Assembly: GCF_900148515.1 (NCBI RefSeq)
Contig: NZ_FRXN01000002.1
Coordinates: forward strand, 868,001 to 932,000
DNA: 64,000 nt
DNA from: Algoriphagus zhangzhouensis
Lineage (GTDB): Bacteria > Bacteroidota > Bacteroidia > Cytophagales > Cyclobacteriaceae
Direction of reading: 5' to 3'
The position numbers were made by a program, and so were the translations under genes. This document shows, piece by piece, positions 42,826 to 52,288 of this stretch (its first letter is position 1; each line of letters begins with the position of its first letter). Below the pieces are notes generated by a model, which saw only the letters and a list, made by a program, of their open reading frames with translations, ran no database searches and was not told the DNA's origin.

Positions 42826-44756
42826 GATCTGAGCAAGTCTAGTTGAAATCTGATCCTGACGATTTCCTGCAATTCTGAAATAGGTGCAAAAGTACTTTTA
42901 AGCAACTGACGCTGCAATTTACCCATGTTTTCAGGACGAATGTATCGTCCGTTATTTTGATTTTCCAAACCTTCTAAGGCTCTCATTCTCATCAAAATTT
43001 CATAAGCTTTTCCTGCTTGAGTGAAGAGTTGGGCATTTTGAGGTTCCAATTCACATAGCTTTTCAAATCTTTTGAAGGTATTGTTAATACCTACCACTCC
43101 GTAGCTTAAAATGAGTAGTCTAGCCAAGTCAGTCAAAGGCATCATGGCTCTTGCCTTAATATCAAATTGATCTCGATGTTCTTGGCTTTTTTCTACAATA
43201 AAATCCTTGAAGAATCCCAGTGGAGGTGGAGATAAAAATGCATTTTGACCTAGATAGGATAGGAATCCCTTTTTCTTTTGAATGTTTTCATAAACATGAA
43301 GAGATAGTTCCTCAGAAAGACCATTAAATCCAGCAATAGGTCTGAAATCATAAAAAATAGAGGCCCGCAACAGGGCTTCAGGTGTTGGAGTGAGGATCCA
43401 ATCTGAAAAATATTTTTTCCATCGGCTTAAAGGTTGATTCCACTTGGGATTGGAAGCCATGATTTCACCCGGACAAGGCGAAAACCCACAAGCCAATAGA
43501 ATTTCGACCACTTCTGTTCCTAATTGTAAGAAATAATCTGCTGCGATTTTCTCGAGTTCTTTAGGTACATCTTCATATAGAATTGCATTATCCAAATCAG
43601 TTCGAAGTAATTGCTCTTCCCTACCCTCGGATCCCAAACATAGAAATACGAAGCGAATAGATTTCATCTGAGGAAACTCTTCAGATAGTTTGTTTTGAGC
43701 AATTTTTACGGCTTGTTGTATAATCACATCGTTGATTTCTGTCAGGACAGACGCCACAAAGTCCATAGAAACCTCATTTTCCAAGTAATATTTCAGCATT
43801 GTTTCTGCCCTATCCCGAATGGATTTCATTTCTGAGACCATTTCAGTATTGAGCAAAGCATGAATCAAAACCGCTGGACTATTTCCCATGGAGAGCAAGA
43901 CATCGTGGTCTGAAAGAATCCCACAAATAGGACTGTTTGGGCTTCCGTCCTCTGTCAATATCAAATGATGGAGTCTGTTTTTGATCATGGAAAGATAAAG
44001 GTCCGAGAAGCCGGCATCTTTCTTTTTGGTAATGACCGGACTGCTCATGACATGATCTACTTTCGTATTCAAAGGTAAGGCTTGAGCAACCACTTTACTT
44101 CGGAGGTCCTTGTCCGTGATGATTCCCAAAGGGATTTGGTTCTCCCCGCAAACGACGATCGAGCTTACAGATTCAGAAGCCATTTTTTGTGCTGCCTCCT
44201 GAACAGTGGCATTGAGGTCAATGTGGATAACTCTTTCTGAAAATTGGATTTGACTAGGATCTGAGAAAATCAAAAGGGAGTGATCCTGATTGTCTTTTTT
44301 TAGAACTCCTCGTGCCTTTTGGCCTGTGGATAAGTCCTGTCTTACTACCACTTGACCAGATGCGAATCCTGCAGCAAAGTACAGGGCAACCTTTGAGTTT
44401 TTTTCTAATATCTCTTCAAATACAGATACTGGAATACTATAGACCAAAGAATCAACTTCGACCTTTGCCTCATAGATATAGGGTCTTTTTCCTAAAAGTG
44501 CTAGAACACCAAATACATCCCCCTCATCGCAATAATCCTTGATTTCATTTTGATCATAGAGTCCGATCTGACCTTCTTTTAAGATGTAAAAGTGTGGTCT
44601 AGCAGCTTCATTTTTCTTAAAAAGTATCTCTTCTTTTGCCAAAAACTGGACTTCCACTTGGCTGGCCACTAGTTCAAGATCAGAGGGTTTCAAAAATGAA
44701 AAAGGGGGGAACCTTTTCAAAAACTCCTGAACTCGCTTGACAATTACATTGGCCAT
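42822..44756 (-). CDS. cNMP-binding/CBS/DUF294 nucleotidyltransferase-like signalling protein
   Basis: A 644-residue cytoplasmic regulator: a cyclic-nucleotide-binding domain (about 15-130), a CBS pair (about 165-290), a DUF294 nucleotidyltransferase domain (about 310-460; LGSEGREEQLLRTDLDN with the GS and DxD-like acidic motif) and the DUF294 C-terminal domain. GlnD-like chemistry is possible, but the target is unknown. Its conserved partners are the DEDDh exonuclease and the acetate genes. Probably senses nucleotides or cAMP through the CBS and cNMP domains. Confidence 0.88.
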   Translation of the reverse strand: MANVIVKRVQEFLKRFPPFSFLKPSDLELVASQVEVQFLAKEEILFKKNEAARPHFYILKEGQIGLYDQNEIKDYCDEGDVFGVLALLGKRPYIYEAKVEVDSLVYSIPVSVFEEILEKNSKVALYFAAGFASGQVVVRQDLSTGQKARGVLKKDNQDHSLLIFSDPSQIQFSERVIHIDLNATVQEAAQKMASESVSSIVVCGENQIPLGIITDKDLRSKVVAQALPLNTKVDHVMSSPVITKKKDAGFSDLYLSMIKNRLHHLILTEDGSPNSPICGILSDHDVLLSMGNSPAVLIHALLNTEMVSEMKSIRDRAETMLKYYLENEVSMDFVASVLTEINDVIIQQAVKIAQNKLSEEFPQMKSIRFVFLCLGSEGREEQLLRTDLDNAILYEDVPKELEKIAADYFLQLGTEVVEILLACGFSPCPGEIMASNPKWNQPLSRWKKYFSDWILTPTPEALLRASIFYDFRPIAGFNGLSEELSLHVYENIQKKKGFLSYLGQNAFLSPPPLGFFKDFIVEKSQEHRDQFDIKARAMMPLTDLARLLILSYGVVGINNTFKRFEKLCELEPQNAQLFTQAGKAYEILMRMRALEGLENQNNGRYIRPENMGKLQRQLLKSTFAPISELQEIVRIRFQLDLLRS

Positions 44757-44821
44757 GTGATGAAAATACTGATTTCAATTTAGAAAATTGCTGACAGAAT
44801 GTCTTAGACTAAAATTGGTTC

Positions 44822-44829
44822 TAAATTTG
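44822..44829 (+). promoter_or_regulatory. -7 element TAAATTTG for the 57-residue gene
   Basis: TAAATTTG lies 27 bases before ATG 44857; no clear -33 TTG at proper spacing. Confidence 0.4.
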
Positions 44830-44856
44830 ATTTGTAAATTCCTTTAAATCAGATAA

Positions 44857-45030
44857 ATGATGTCAGGAAGAGCCGTTTTTAGAAGTATTAAAAATCTCCT
44901 TTGGGCCTTAATTGTAGCCTTTATGGTTGGGGTTCATAATTTTTACAAGCAAGAGATGGATTCTCCAGATTCTATTGTTTCCTCTATTGAAATAGATGCG
45001 GAAGAGGAAGATGACACTCCCAAACTCTAA
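44857..45030 (+). CDS. Small single-pass membrane protein
   Basis: A 57-residue reading frame with two consecutive ATGs, a basic N-terminus (SGRAVFRSIKN), one hydrophobic helix (about 14-27) and an acidic tail (EIDAEEEDD). The charge asymmetry and the -7 element upstream support a real gene. It lies on the opposite strand between the cNMP/CBS gene and the acs terminator. No family is recognised. It may be a small regulator of a membrane transporter, which is inference. Confidence 0.6.
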   Translation: MMSGRAVFRSIKNLLWALIVAFMVGVHNFYKQEMDSPDSIVSSIEIDAEEEDDTPKL

Positions 45031-45035
45031 GGCTT

Positions 45036-45073
45036 TAAAAAACAATAGACACCAGAAATTCTAGTGTCTATTG
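45036..45073 (-). terminator. Terminator after the acs operon
   Basis: On the minus strand CAATAGACAC pairs with GTGTCTATTG (perfect 10-base stem, 11-base loop), followed by GTTTTTTAAA. It lies just past the acs stop. Confidence 0.8.
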
Positions 45074-45093
45074 TCTTGAGTTTGATGTCTATT

Positions 45094-46986
45094 TTATTTC
45101 CTTCCTTCAATAATCTGCTTCACTACTTCTGGATCAAGGAGAGTACTAGTGTCTCCCATATTGTCCAGGCTGTTTTCAGCAACTTTTCTAAGGATACGTC
45201 TCATAATTTTACCTGATCTAGTTTTTGGCAAACCAGGTACCAATTGAATTTTATCTGGTTTCGCAATTGGACCAATGATTTTAGAAACCGAATCCTTGAT
45301 TTCTTGAATCAAGTTTTCTTCGGTTCTATTAGTCAAATCACAAATCACATAAGCATAAATGCCTTGTCCTTTGACCTCATGTGGATAACCTACCACCGCA
45401 GATTCAATCACTTTAGGATGCTCATTGATCGCGTTTTCAACTTCTGCAGTTCCCATTCTATGTCCAGAAACGTTGATTACATCATCTACACGACCTAGGA
45501 TTCTGTAGTATCCATCATGATCTCTTTTCACACCATCTCCGGTGAAATACATATTTGGATAGGTTGAGAAATATGTTTGTTTGCATCGGTCATGGTCGCC
45601 GTATGTTGTTCGGATCATCGATGGCCATGGGAATTTGACACAAAGGTTTCCTTCCACTCCATTTCCAGTTAGTTCATTTCCATCTGCATCAACAATACAA
45701 AGTTGGATACCAGGAAGTGGTAGAGTTGCATAGGCTGGTTTGGTTGGAGTAATTCCCGCCAATGGTGAAACCATGATTCCACCAGTTTCAGTCTGCCACC
45801 AGGTATCCACGATTGGACATTTGTCTTTTCCGATATGCGTATGATACCAGTGCCAAGCTTCTTCGTTGATTGGCTCTCCTACAGAACCCAATACTTTCAA
45901 TGAACTCAAATCATATCCTTGAATAGGTTCGGTACCATATGCCTGCAATGCTCTGATAGCAGTTGGGGCTGTGTAGAATTGGTTGACTTTATGCTTTTCC
46001 ACTACCGCCCAGAAGCGACCGGCATCTGGATAAGTAGGCACTCCCTCAAACATCAAGGTTGTAGCTCCACACAAAAGAGGACCGTAAACGATATAAGAGT
46101 GACCAGTGATCCAGCCAATATCCGCTGTACACCAGTATACATCTCCAGGAGAGTATTGGAATACATTTTCGAAGGAATATTTGGTATAGACCATGTATCC
46201 TCCAGTCGTATGGACTACCCCTTTTGGTTTACCGGTGGAACCTGAAGTATATAGGATAAATAGCATATCCTCTGAATCCATCTCTTCTGCGACGTTGGTG
46301 TCTGCTTGATCAGCTACTGCATCATGCCACCAGAAGTCACGACCTTCTTTCATGGTAATTTCCTGATGAGTTCTCTGATAGACAATCACCGTGTCTACAG
46401 GAGATTTTTCCAAAGCTTCATCTACTAGACCTTTGACTGCGATTTTTTTGCTTCCACGGAAGTTTCCATCTGAGGTAAGTACAGCTTTTGCTCCGCAATC
46501 CTTGATTCTATCTGCCAATGCTGAGGCCGAAAATCCTGCAAAGACTACTGAGTGGATAGCTCCAATACGTGCACAAGCTAGCATTGCAACTGCCGCTTCA
46601 GGTACCATCGGCATGTAGATGATTACTCGGTCCCCTTTTTCGATTCCTTTTGCCTTTAAGGCATTGGCAAAGCGGCAAACCTCGTGGAAAAGTTCCTTGT
46701 AGGTAAGTGTTCTGCTGGCTTCATTCGGATCATTGGGTTCCCAGATAATAGCTGGACGATCCGCCATGGTGAACATGTTTCTTTCGAAGATATTCTCAGT
46801 GATATTCAGCTTTCCGTTGACAAACCACTTGACATCCGGATCTTTAAAATTCCATTTTAAGGTCTTAGACCATCTTTTTCTCCAGTAAAAGGAATCTGCG
46901 ATTCTAGCCCAAAACTCCTCAGGCTGAGTCACACTTTTTTGATATTCGTACAAATAACCGCTTAGGGTATGTAATCTATCACTCAT
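45094..46986 (-). CDS. acs: Acetyl-CoA synthetase (acetate--CoA ligase)
   Basis: A 630-residue AMP-forming synthetase. The ANL signature YTSGSTGKPKG near residue 250, YFTGDG near 486 and the C-terminal RSGKIMRR are present; Lys593 in the last is the catalytic and acetylation-regulated lysine (position as in Salmonella Lys609). It activates acetate to acetyl-CoA in two steps. The gene follows the symporter by 48 bases and ends at the terminator at 45036-45073, giving a DUF4212-symporter-acs operon. Confidence 0.96.
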   Translation of the reverse strand: MSDRLHTLSGYLYEYQKSVTQPEEFWARIADSFYWRKRWSKTLKWNFKDPDVKWFVNGKLNITENIFERNMFTMADRPAIIWEPNDPNEASRTLTYKELFHEVCRFANALKAKGIEKGDRVIIYMPMVPEAAVAMLACARIGAIHSVVFAGFSASALADRIKDCGAKAVLTSDGNFRGSKKIAVKGLVDEALEKSPVDTVIVYQRTHQEITMKEGRDFWWHDAVADQADTNVAEEMDSEDMLFILYTSGSTGKPKGVVHTTGGYMVYTKYSFENVFQYSPGDVYWCTADIGWITGHSYIVYGPLLCGATTLMFEGVPTYPDAGRFWAVVEKHKVNQFYTAPTAIRALQAYGTEPIQGYDLSSLKVLGSVGEPINEEAWHWYHTHIGKDKCPIVDTWWQTETGGIMVSPLAGITPTKPAYATLPLPGIQLCIVDADGNELTGNGVEGNLCVKFPWPSMIRTTYGDHDRCKQTYFSTYPNMYFTGDGVKRDHDGYYRILGRVDDVINVSGHRMGTAEVENAINEHPKVIESAVVGYPHEVKGQGIYAYVICDLTNRTEENLIQEIKDSVSKIIGPIAKPDKIQLVPGLPKTRSGKIMRRILRKVAENSLDNMGDTSTLLDPEVVKQIIEGRK

Positions 46987-47034
46987 GATGAAACTTAGGT
47001 TTATTGTAAAAGGAGTAAACTCCCGTATAATCTT

Positions 47035-48720
47035 TTAATGATCGCTGGCTTGTCCAGCCCCTCTTGGAATTCGGATATCTTGTACCATTTCCTGAACTTC
47101 TTTTGGAGGTGCAGGGGTAAAGCTGGAAACTAAGATACAAACAAGAAAGTTGAGGATCATGCCTATGGAGCCTATCCCTTCCGGAGAAACTCCAAACCAC
47201 CAATTCTCGGCGGTATTCAATTCAGGACTGATGAATTTGAAGTAAATAATATACGCCAAAGTGAATACTAAACCTGTCAACATTCCAGCAATAGCACCTT
47301 CCTTATTTATTCGGTCGGAGAATATTCCCATAATAATGACAGGGAAAAAAGAAGCTGCTGCCAAGCCAAATGCAAATGCTACCACTTGTGCTACAAATCC
47401 CGGAGGGTTGACACCAAAATAACCCGCCAAAATCACTGCTCCTGCCGCTGCTATCCGTGCAATTCGAAGTTCTTTTTTCTCGGATATTTCTGGTTTAAAA
47501 GTTTTGAATAAATCTCTCGAAACTGAAGTGGAAATGACAAGCAGAAGCCCTGCTGCTGTGGATAGTGCTGCAGCCATAGCACCAGCAGCTACCAATCCCA
47601 CTACCCAGTTTGGCAATTCTGCTATCTCAGGGGAAGCCAAGACCATGATATCCCGGTCGATGCTCAATTCATTCTTCTCTTGATCAGGTAGGTACTGCAC
47701 GATTCCATCTCCATTTTTATCATCTACTTTGATCAAATCAGTCTTTTGCCAAGTACTGATCCAAGCTGGCAATTCGCTCACTTTTTTCTCGGAGGTAGAA
47801 TTGATGGCATTGTAAATTCCGAATGCAGCAATGGCTGGTGCCGTCGTGTATAGAATAGCAATGAAGACCAAAGCATATCCTGCTGATAGCCTCGCATCTT
47901 TTACTTTTGGAACTGTGAAAAATCGGACGATCACATGAGGAAGACCTGCTGTTCCCACCATTAATGCCAAAGTGATCATAAACATGTCCATCATTCCTTT
48001 TCTTCCTGAGGTATATTCAGCAAATCCCAAATCCGCCAATACGCCGTCAAGCTTGTCCAGTAGGTAAGTCCCATCTGAAACTTCACCACCCAAGCCTAAT
48101 TGAGGAATCGGGTTTCCGGTCAATTGCATTGAAATGAAAATCGCTGGAACCATGTAGGCAAAGATCAAAACGCAATATTGGGCGACTTGAGTGTAGGTGA
48201 TCCCTTTCATTCCTCCCAAAACAGCGTAGAAGAAAACGATGCACATTCCAATGACTACTCCCCATTCGATAGGAACTTCTAGATAGCGGGAAAAGACAAT
48301 TCCCACTCCTCTCATTTGTCCTGCGACATAGGTGAAAGAGATAAATAGAGCGCAAATGACAGCGACGATTTTGGCTGTTTTTGAATAATATCGGTCTCCC
48401 ACAAAATCAGGAACAGTGAATTTTCCGAATTTCCGAAGGTAAGGCGCTAGTAATAAAGCTAACAGTACATAACCTCCAGTCCATCCCATGAGGTAAACTG
48501 ATCCATCATATCCTGCAAAGGCAATGATTCCTGCCATGGATATAAAGGAGGCTGCAGACATCCAGTCAGCGGCTGTTGCCATTCCATTGGCTAATGGAGA
48601 TACGCCTCCTCCAGCAACATAAAATTCTTTGGTAGATCCGGCACGTGTCCAGATTGCGATGCCTATATATATGGCAAATGATATTCCGACTAATAAATAG
48701 GTCCAGGTAAGGATTTCCAT
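47035..48720 (-). CDS. Sodium:solute symporter (acetate/monocarboxylate type)
   Basis: A 561-residue SSS-family transporter with about 13 membrane helices. Signatures: AGGGVSPLANGMATAADWMSAASF near residue 36 and the RFFTVP segment near 265. An insert of about 60 residues with KVDDKNGDGIVQYLPDQ (an EF-hand-like acidic loop) lies near 315-345. Its neighbours DUF4212 and acs are typical for the ActP-like acetate/pyruvate permease group, so acetate is the likely substrate. It starts 12 bases after DUF4212. Confidence 0.9.
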   Translation of the reverse strand: MEILTWTYLLVGISFAIYIGIAIWTRAGSTKEFYVAGGGVSPLANGMATAADWMSAASFISMAGIIAFAGYDGSVYLMGWTGGYVLLALLLAPYLRKFGKFTVPDFVGDRYYSKTAKIVAVICALFISFTYVAGQMRGVGIVFSRYLEVPIEWGVVIGMCIVFFYAVLGGMKGITYTQVAQYCVLIFAYMVPAIFISMQLTGNPIPQLGLGGEVSDGTYLLDKLDGVLADLGFAEYTSGRKGMMDMFMITLALMVGTAGLPHVIVRFFTVPKVKDARLSAGYALVFIAILYTTAPAIAAFGIYNAINSTSEKKVSELPAWISTWQKTDLIKVDDKNGDGIVQYLPDQEKNELSIDRDIMVLASPEIAELPNWVVGLVAAGAMAAALSTAAGLLLVISTSVSRDLFKTFKPEISEKKELRIARIAAAGAVILAGYFGVNPPGFVAQVVAFAFGLAAASFFPVIIMGIFSDRINKEGAIAGMLTGLVFTLAYIIYFKFISPELNTAENWWFGVSPEGIGSIGMILNFLVCILVSSFTPAPPKEVQEMVQDIRIPRGAGQASDH

Positions 48721-48732
48721 GTGATTTTGGGA

Positions 48733-48999
48733 TTAATCTTCGTGAACATCAAATTCCTTGTCCAGCTTGTTCATTCGATACACGTAGACAAAAATCAATA
48801 AGACAAAAACATAAATGGATCCTTGCTGGGCAAACCAGAATCCCAGTTTAAATCCTCCCAGACGGATTTGATTGAGTTCTTCTACCCAAAGGACTCCGAA
48901 GCCAAATGAGACTAAAAACCAGATGAAAAGTAGGATAAATAAGGTTTGGAGATTTTTCCTCCAGTATCCTTTTGTATTTATTTTGGGTTCGGAAGGCAT
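48733..48999 (-). CDS. DUF4212 small membrane subunit
   Basis: An 88-residue two-helix membrane protein (about 15-37 and 50-72), the small companion of SSS-family acetate symporters. WRKNLQTLFILLFIWFLVSF and GFWFAQQGSIYVFVLLIFVYVYRMN-type segments are characteristic. It is probably a regulatory or assembly partner of the adjoining symporter, by analogy with DUF485/YjcH and ActP. It heads the acs operon. Confidence 0.9.
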   Translation of the reverse strand: MPSEPKINTKGYWRKNLQTLFILLFIWFLVSFGFGVLWVEELNQIRLGGFKLGFWFAQQGSIYVFVLLIFVYVYRMNKLDKEFDVHED

Positions 49000-49117
49000 A
49001 GATTGTTTTGCTTATGCTGTGGTTGAGCATATAAAGTAGCAGGTCTAAGTATGCAAAAGCAACCCTTTTGGGGAAAATTTAAAAATTTTAATTAAGTCTT
49101 AAGATCTTAATGAATTT

Positions 49118-49873
49118 TTAGAGCAAAAACTCTGAAATAATTGCCAATCCAGCAGCCAAGAAACTTACCATAAGCTTGCTGATTTGGAGCTTGTGGTGAG
49201 GACTGCTTTCGAAGAAAATAGTGGTAGATATGTGAAGAAAACCACCTGCAACCAAGCCATACAAAATTCCGATTCCTTCTTTGCCTATTAGATCATTTTG
49301 GAAAAGGAAAGAGCTTGAAAACATTCCCAAAGGAGAAGAAAGAGCGAATAATGTCAAAAGGATAAGCGTCCATTTTTTACTCATCACAGAGGATAAGACT
49401 GCTGCCAAAGCAAATGCAGCTGGGCCTTTATGCATGATAATTCCCAGGAGTACCGACTTTCCGCTGTGTACATGGCCAACTGATGAAGAAACATCCTCAA
49501 TCAAAGTGCCATGCGAAAGTAAAGTCCCTTCCAAAAAGGAGTGTATGAATAGCCCTAACATAACTGTCAAAACACCACTTTTTCCATGGCCATGGTGGTG
49601 TAAGTGAATATGTCCGTGCTCGATTCCGCTGGAAAGAAATTCCAAGATTTGTTGGAATAGGAAACCAATCAGAATGTATAGCCCCATTTTGGAGGCATCG
49701 GTTGCACTTGAAAAAAGCTCAGGGATAATATGGATGATAGTAATCGAGAAAAGATAGGATCCCGCAAAAACCAAGACCAATTTGAAGTATTTATCCTTGA
49801 AGTTTGGGGCAAAAAACACCAAGGAGCCCGCAATCATGGCTGTTAGAAAAAGAAGAATAAAGTTTAGTCCCAT
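49118..49873 (-). CDS. ZIP family metal transporter
   Basis: A 251-residue membrane protein with about seven to eight helices. The characteristic histidine pair is in HIIPELF near residue 48, and the His-rich loop HGHIHLHHHGHG at residues 86-97 would bind metal. The metal-site helix HSFLEGTLLSHG (near 112) and IIMHKGPAAFA (near 146) are also present. ZIPs import zinc, iron or manganese into the cytoplasm; selectivity is not visible. A promoter and dyad lie in its leader. Confidence 0.9.
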   Translation of the reverse strand: MGLNFILLFLTAMIAGSLVFFAPNFKDKYFKLVLVFAGSYLFSITIIHIIPELFSSATDASKMGLYILIGFLFQQILEFLSSGIEHGHIHLHHHGHGKSGVLTVMLGLFIHSFLEGTLLSHGTLIEDVSSSVGHVHSGKSVLLGIIMHKGPAAFALAAVLSSVMSKKWTLILLTLFALSSPLGMFSSSFLFQNDLIGKEGIGILYGLVAGGFLHISTTIFFESSPHHKLQISKLMVSFLAAGLAIISEFLL

Positions 49874-49882
49874 GCAATTTTC

Positions 49883-49936
49883 AGCTTTTCCAATTGGTTT
49901 TGGGGAAAAGCTTGATTGATAACCTCCGCAAAGGTA
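49883..49936 (-). promoter_or_regulatory. -7 element and leader dyad of the ZIP gene
   Basis: Minus-strand TACCTTTG at 49929-49936, then a leader containing AGCTTTTCC (49883-49891) and its inverted partner GGAAAAGCT (49904-49912) with a 12-base spacer. The dyad lies downstream of the -7 element, suiting either a repressor operator or an RNA hairpin. Confidence 0.5.
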
Positions 49937-49982
49937 ATAAAATTCAATAATGTTGCATTTATTTCAAACTTCTTGAAAATCC

Positions 49983-51047
49983 TTATTCAGTTATAAAGGA
50001 AAGATAAGGTTTTAGGCTTTCGCTAGTGTAGGACCCATATGTGCCATCAGGCTTACTGAAGATTAAAAACACTTCCAATTCAGAATGAGAATCGGCCAAT
50101 TTGATAGCCTCATCTGTTCCCATCACCATCATGGCAGTGGCAAAGGCATCAGCAGTCATGCAGTTTTTCGCCAGAACAGTCGCGCTAAGTAAGTTGTGTC
50201 TAACAGGGTAGCCAGTTTTTGGATCGATCGTATGAGAGATTTTCACTGAGTCTTTAACATAGAAGTTTCTATAATTTCCAGAGGTCGCCATTCCTCTGTT
50301 ATTCAATGCAATAATGCTGAAAAGCTCCGACGCATTGGATTCTTCCTCTGGTCTGTTTACACCAACTTTCCAAAGTTCCCCCTTATCATTGGTACCTCTC
50401 GCTACCAGCTCTCCTCCGATTTCTACCAGGAAGTTTGAAATTCCTTTGCTCGTCAAAAACTTACCTACTACATCCACTCCCTGACCTTTAGCGATAGCTG
50501 AAAAGTCAAGATAGATTTCGTGATTTTTCTTGATGACTTTCTGATTGTCAAATTCAATTTTATCAAAACCGACACTTCTCACCATGGTTTGGATGTCCAC
50601 AGAGTCTTTCAATTCAGGACCTGTTGGTCCAAATCCCCAGATATTTACCAAAGGACCCACAGTCGGATCAAATGCCCCGTTTGTTTGGGTGTAGATAGCT
50701 TTGGAAGCATTTAAAATCTCTGGAAAAAAAGGCAAATTGAATTCCAGCGTATCTTTTTGGTTGAATTGGCTAAGTTCAGAATCTGGAATATAGGTAGATA
50801 AACTTTGGTTGAAAACCACTAAAAGGGAGTCAATGGAGTTTTGAAAGTCTCTGTTTTCCTGATCCAAATAGGTGATGTTGTAGGTGGTCCCCATCGTCTT
50901 GCCTGCAAGAGTGATTTTACCTGCTTCAGATGGCTCATCCAAAGTTACTTCTGGAGTTTGTTCTCGGTTTCTCCAGGTATAAACTAGAGCCACCATCAAA
51001 AGAAGAACTAAGGAATAGACGATATTTTTACGGGTATTGGATCGCAT
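49983..51047 (-). CDS. apbE: FAD:protein FMN transferase (ApbE)
   Basis: A 354-residue ApbE-family enzyme that attaches FMN to Ser/Thr of periplasmic flavoproteins such as Nqr/Rnf subunits. N-terminal membrane anchor (about 10-24) without a lipobox Cys. Motifs: GKTMGTTYNITYLD near residue 50, FDPTVGPLVNIWGFG near 142, ISHTIDPKTGYPV near 270 and NCMTADAFATAMMVMG near 295 (metal ligands). No nqr or rnf genes are in the window. A consensus promoter is directly upstream. Confidence 0.93.
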   Translation of the reverse strand: MRSNTRKNIVYSLVLLLMVALVYTWRNREQTPEVTLDEPSEAGKITLAGKTMGTTYNITYLDQENRDFQNSIDSLLVVFNQSLSTYIPDSELSQFNQKDTLEFNLPFFPEILNASKAIYTQTNGAFDPTVGPLVNIWGFGPTGPELKDSVDIQTMVRSVGFDKIEFDNQKVIKKNHEIYLDFSAIAKGQGVDVVGKFLTSKGISNFLVEIGGELVARGTNDKGELWKVGVNRPEEESNASELFSIIALNNRGMATSGNYRNFYVKDSVKISHTIDPKTGYPVRHNLLSATVLAKNCMTADAFATAMMVMGTDEAIKLADSHSELEVFLIFSKPDGTYGSYTSESLKPYLSFITE

Positions 51048-51065
51048 GGATTTTCAAATTTGCTG

Positions 51066-51093
51066 CAAAGTTAAGGCTTATTTTTGCTTACAA
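51066..51093 (-). promoter_or_regulatory. Promoter TTG-N17-TAACTTTG for apbE
   Basis: Minus-strand TAACTTTG at 51066-51073 with TTG at 51091-51093, 17 bases apart; predicted leader about 15 bases. Confidence 0.6.
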
Positions 51094-51141
51094 AACTCGT
51101 TAGATGAGGCAAAAAGTAAAAGTTCCGCTATCTTAAATTTC

Positions 51142-51149
51142 TATATTTG
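51142..51149 (+). promoter_or_regulatory. -7 element TATATTTG for ruvB
   Basis: TATATTTG lies 17 bases before ATG 51167; no -33 TTG is evident. Confidence 0.5.
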
Positions 51150-51166
51150 TAGGCTAAGAAGAATCC

Positions 51167-52201
51167 ATGAGAGAAGACTATTTGCAGGGAGATGAAGAGC
51201 ATTTGAGCCCGAAGGATCGGGAATTTGAAAGAGCACTTCGTCCATTGAGTTTTGAAGATTTTACAGGTCAGGCAAAAATTGTCGAGAATTTGCGCGTATT
51301 TGTATTAGCTGCCAAAAGGAGAAATGAGCCTTTGGATCATGTCCTGCTGCATGGTCCTCCGGGATTGGGCAAAACTACCTTAAGCCATATCATCGCCAAT
51401 GAGCTTCAGGCAGGAATTAAAATCACTTCAGGTCCAGTTTTGGATAAACCTTCTGATTTAGCAGGCTTGCTGACGAATTTGGAGGAAGGCGATGTACTTT
51501 TTATTGATGAGATCCACCGATTGAACCCTATTGTGGAGGAATACTTGTATTCTGCGATGGAGGATTTCAGAATCGATATCATGTTGGATTCAGGGCCGAA
51601 TGCCCGCTCAGTTCAGATTTCTTTGAGTCCATTTACTTTGATTGGAGCGACTACCAGATCAGGATTGCTGACATCTCCATTGAGAGCAAGATTTGGAATC
51701 AATTCCCGATTGGAATATTACGATGCTAAGCTCTTGACAGATATCGTGTCTCGATCCTCTGGGATTTTGGAAACTCCAATTGAGGAAGTTGCAGCTTATG
51801 AAATCGCCAGAAGGAGCCGTGGAACACCCCGTATTGCAAACATGCTTTTGAGAAGAACCAGAGATTTTGCTGAGGTCAAAGGAGACGGAACGATCACTTT
51901 GGATATTGCCAAAATAGCTTTGAATGCACTTGATGTGGATGAAAATGGGCTGGATGATATGGATAACCGAATATTGACGACCATCATTGAGAAATTCAAA
52001 GGTGGGCCAGTTGGTTTGGGAACAATCGCCACAGCATGCGGTGAGGAAGCAGAAACAATCGAGGAAGTATACGAGCCCTTTTTGATTCAGGAGGGCTATA
52101 TGAAAAGAACTGCCAGAGGTCGAGTTGCGACAGAATTGGCATATAAACATTTGAATATCAAGCCTAACTCCGGGACAGGGACTTTGTTTGAAGGCCTCTA
52201 A
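51167..52201 (+). CDS. ruvB: Holliday junction branch-migration helicase RuvB
   Basis: A 344-residue AAA+ motor that drives branch migration with RuvA. N-terminal [11 protein letters not shown], Walker [10 protein letters not shown] near residue 64, Walker [10 protein letters not shown] near 110, and the sensor region [19 protein letters not shown] near 161 are all intact; the C-terminal wHTH ends at TLFEGL. Length is canonical. ruvA and ruvC are not adjacent. Confidence 0.97.
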   Translation: MREDYLQGDEEHLSPKDREFERALRPLSFEDFTGQAKIVENLRVFVLAAKRRNEPLDHVLLHGPPGLGKTTLSHIIANELQAGIKITSGPVLDKPSDLAGLLTNLEEGDVLFIDEIHRLNPIVEEYLYSAMEDFRIDIMLDSGPNARSVQISLSPFTLIGATTRSGLLTSPLRARFGINSRLEYYDAKLLTDIVSRSSGILETPIEEVAAYEIARRSRGTPRIANMLLRRTRDFAEVKGDGTITLDIAKIALNALDVDENGLDDMDNRILTTIIEKFKGGPVGLGTIATACGEEAETIEEVYEPFLIQEGYMKRTARGRVATELAYKHLNIKPNSGTGTLFEGL

Positions 52202-52227
52202 TTCCCATTTCCTCTGGAAATTAAAAG

Positions 52228-52272
52228 GGCAAGGTTGAAAGAGAATTTCAACCTTGCCTTTAATTTTTTAGA
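52228..52272. terminator. Bidirectional terminator between ruvB and pgl
   Basis: Perfect 13-base stem GGCAAGGTTGAAA/TTTCAACCTTGCC with a 5-base loop, followed by T-rich DNA on the plus strand and A-rich DNA before it, in a convergent junction. Confidence 0.88.
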
Positions 52273-52288
52273 ATTGATTTTGACTAAA

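Noticed and set aside
51659..52150. Long open frame (163 codons) on the minus strand opposite ruvB
   Set aside because: It lies wholly inside ruvB, is Cys/Ser/Phe rich without domain pattern, and is explained by ruvB codon bias.
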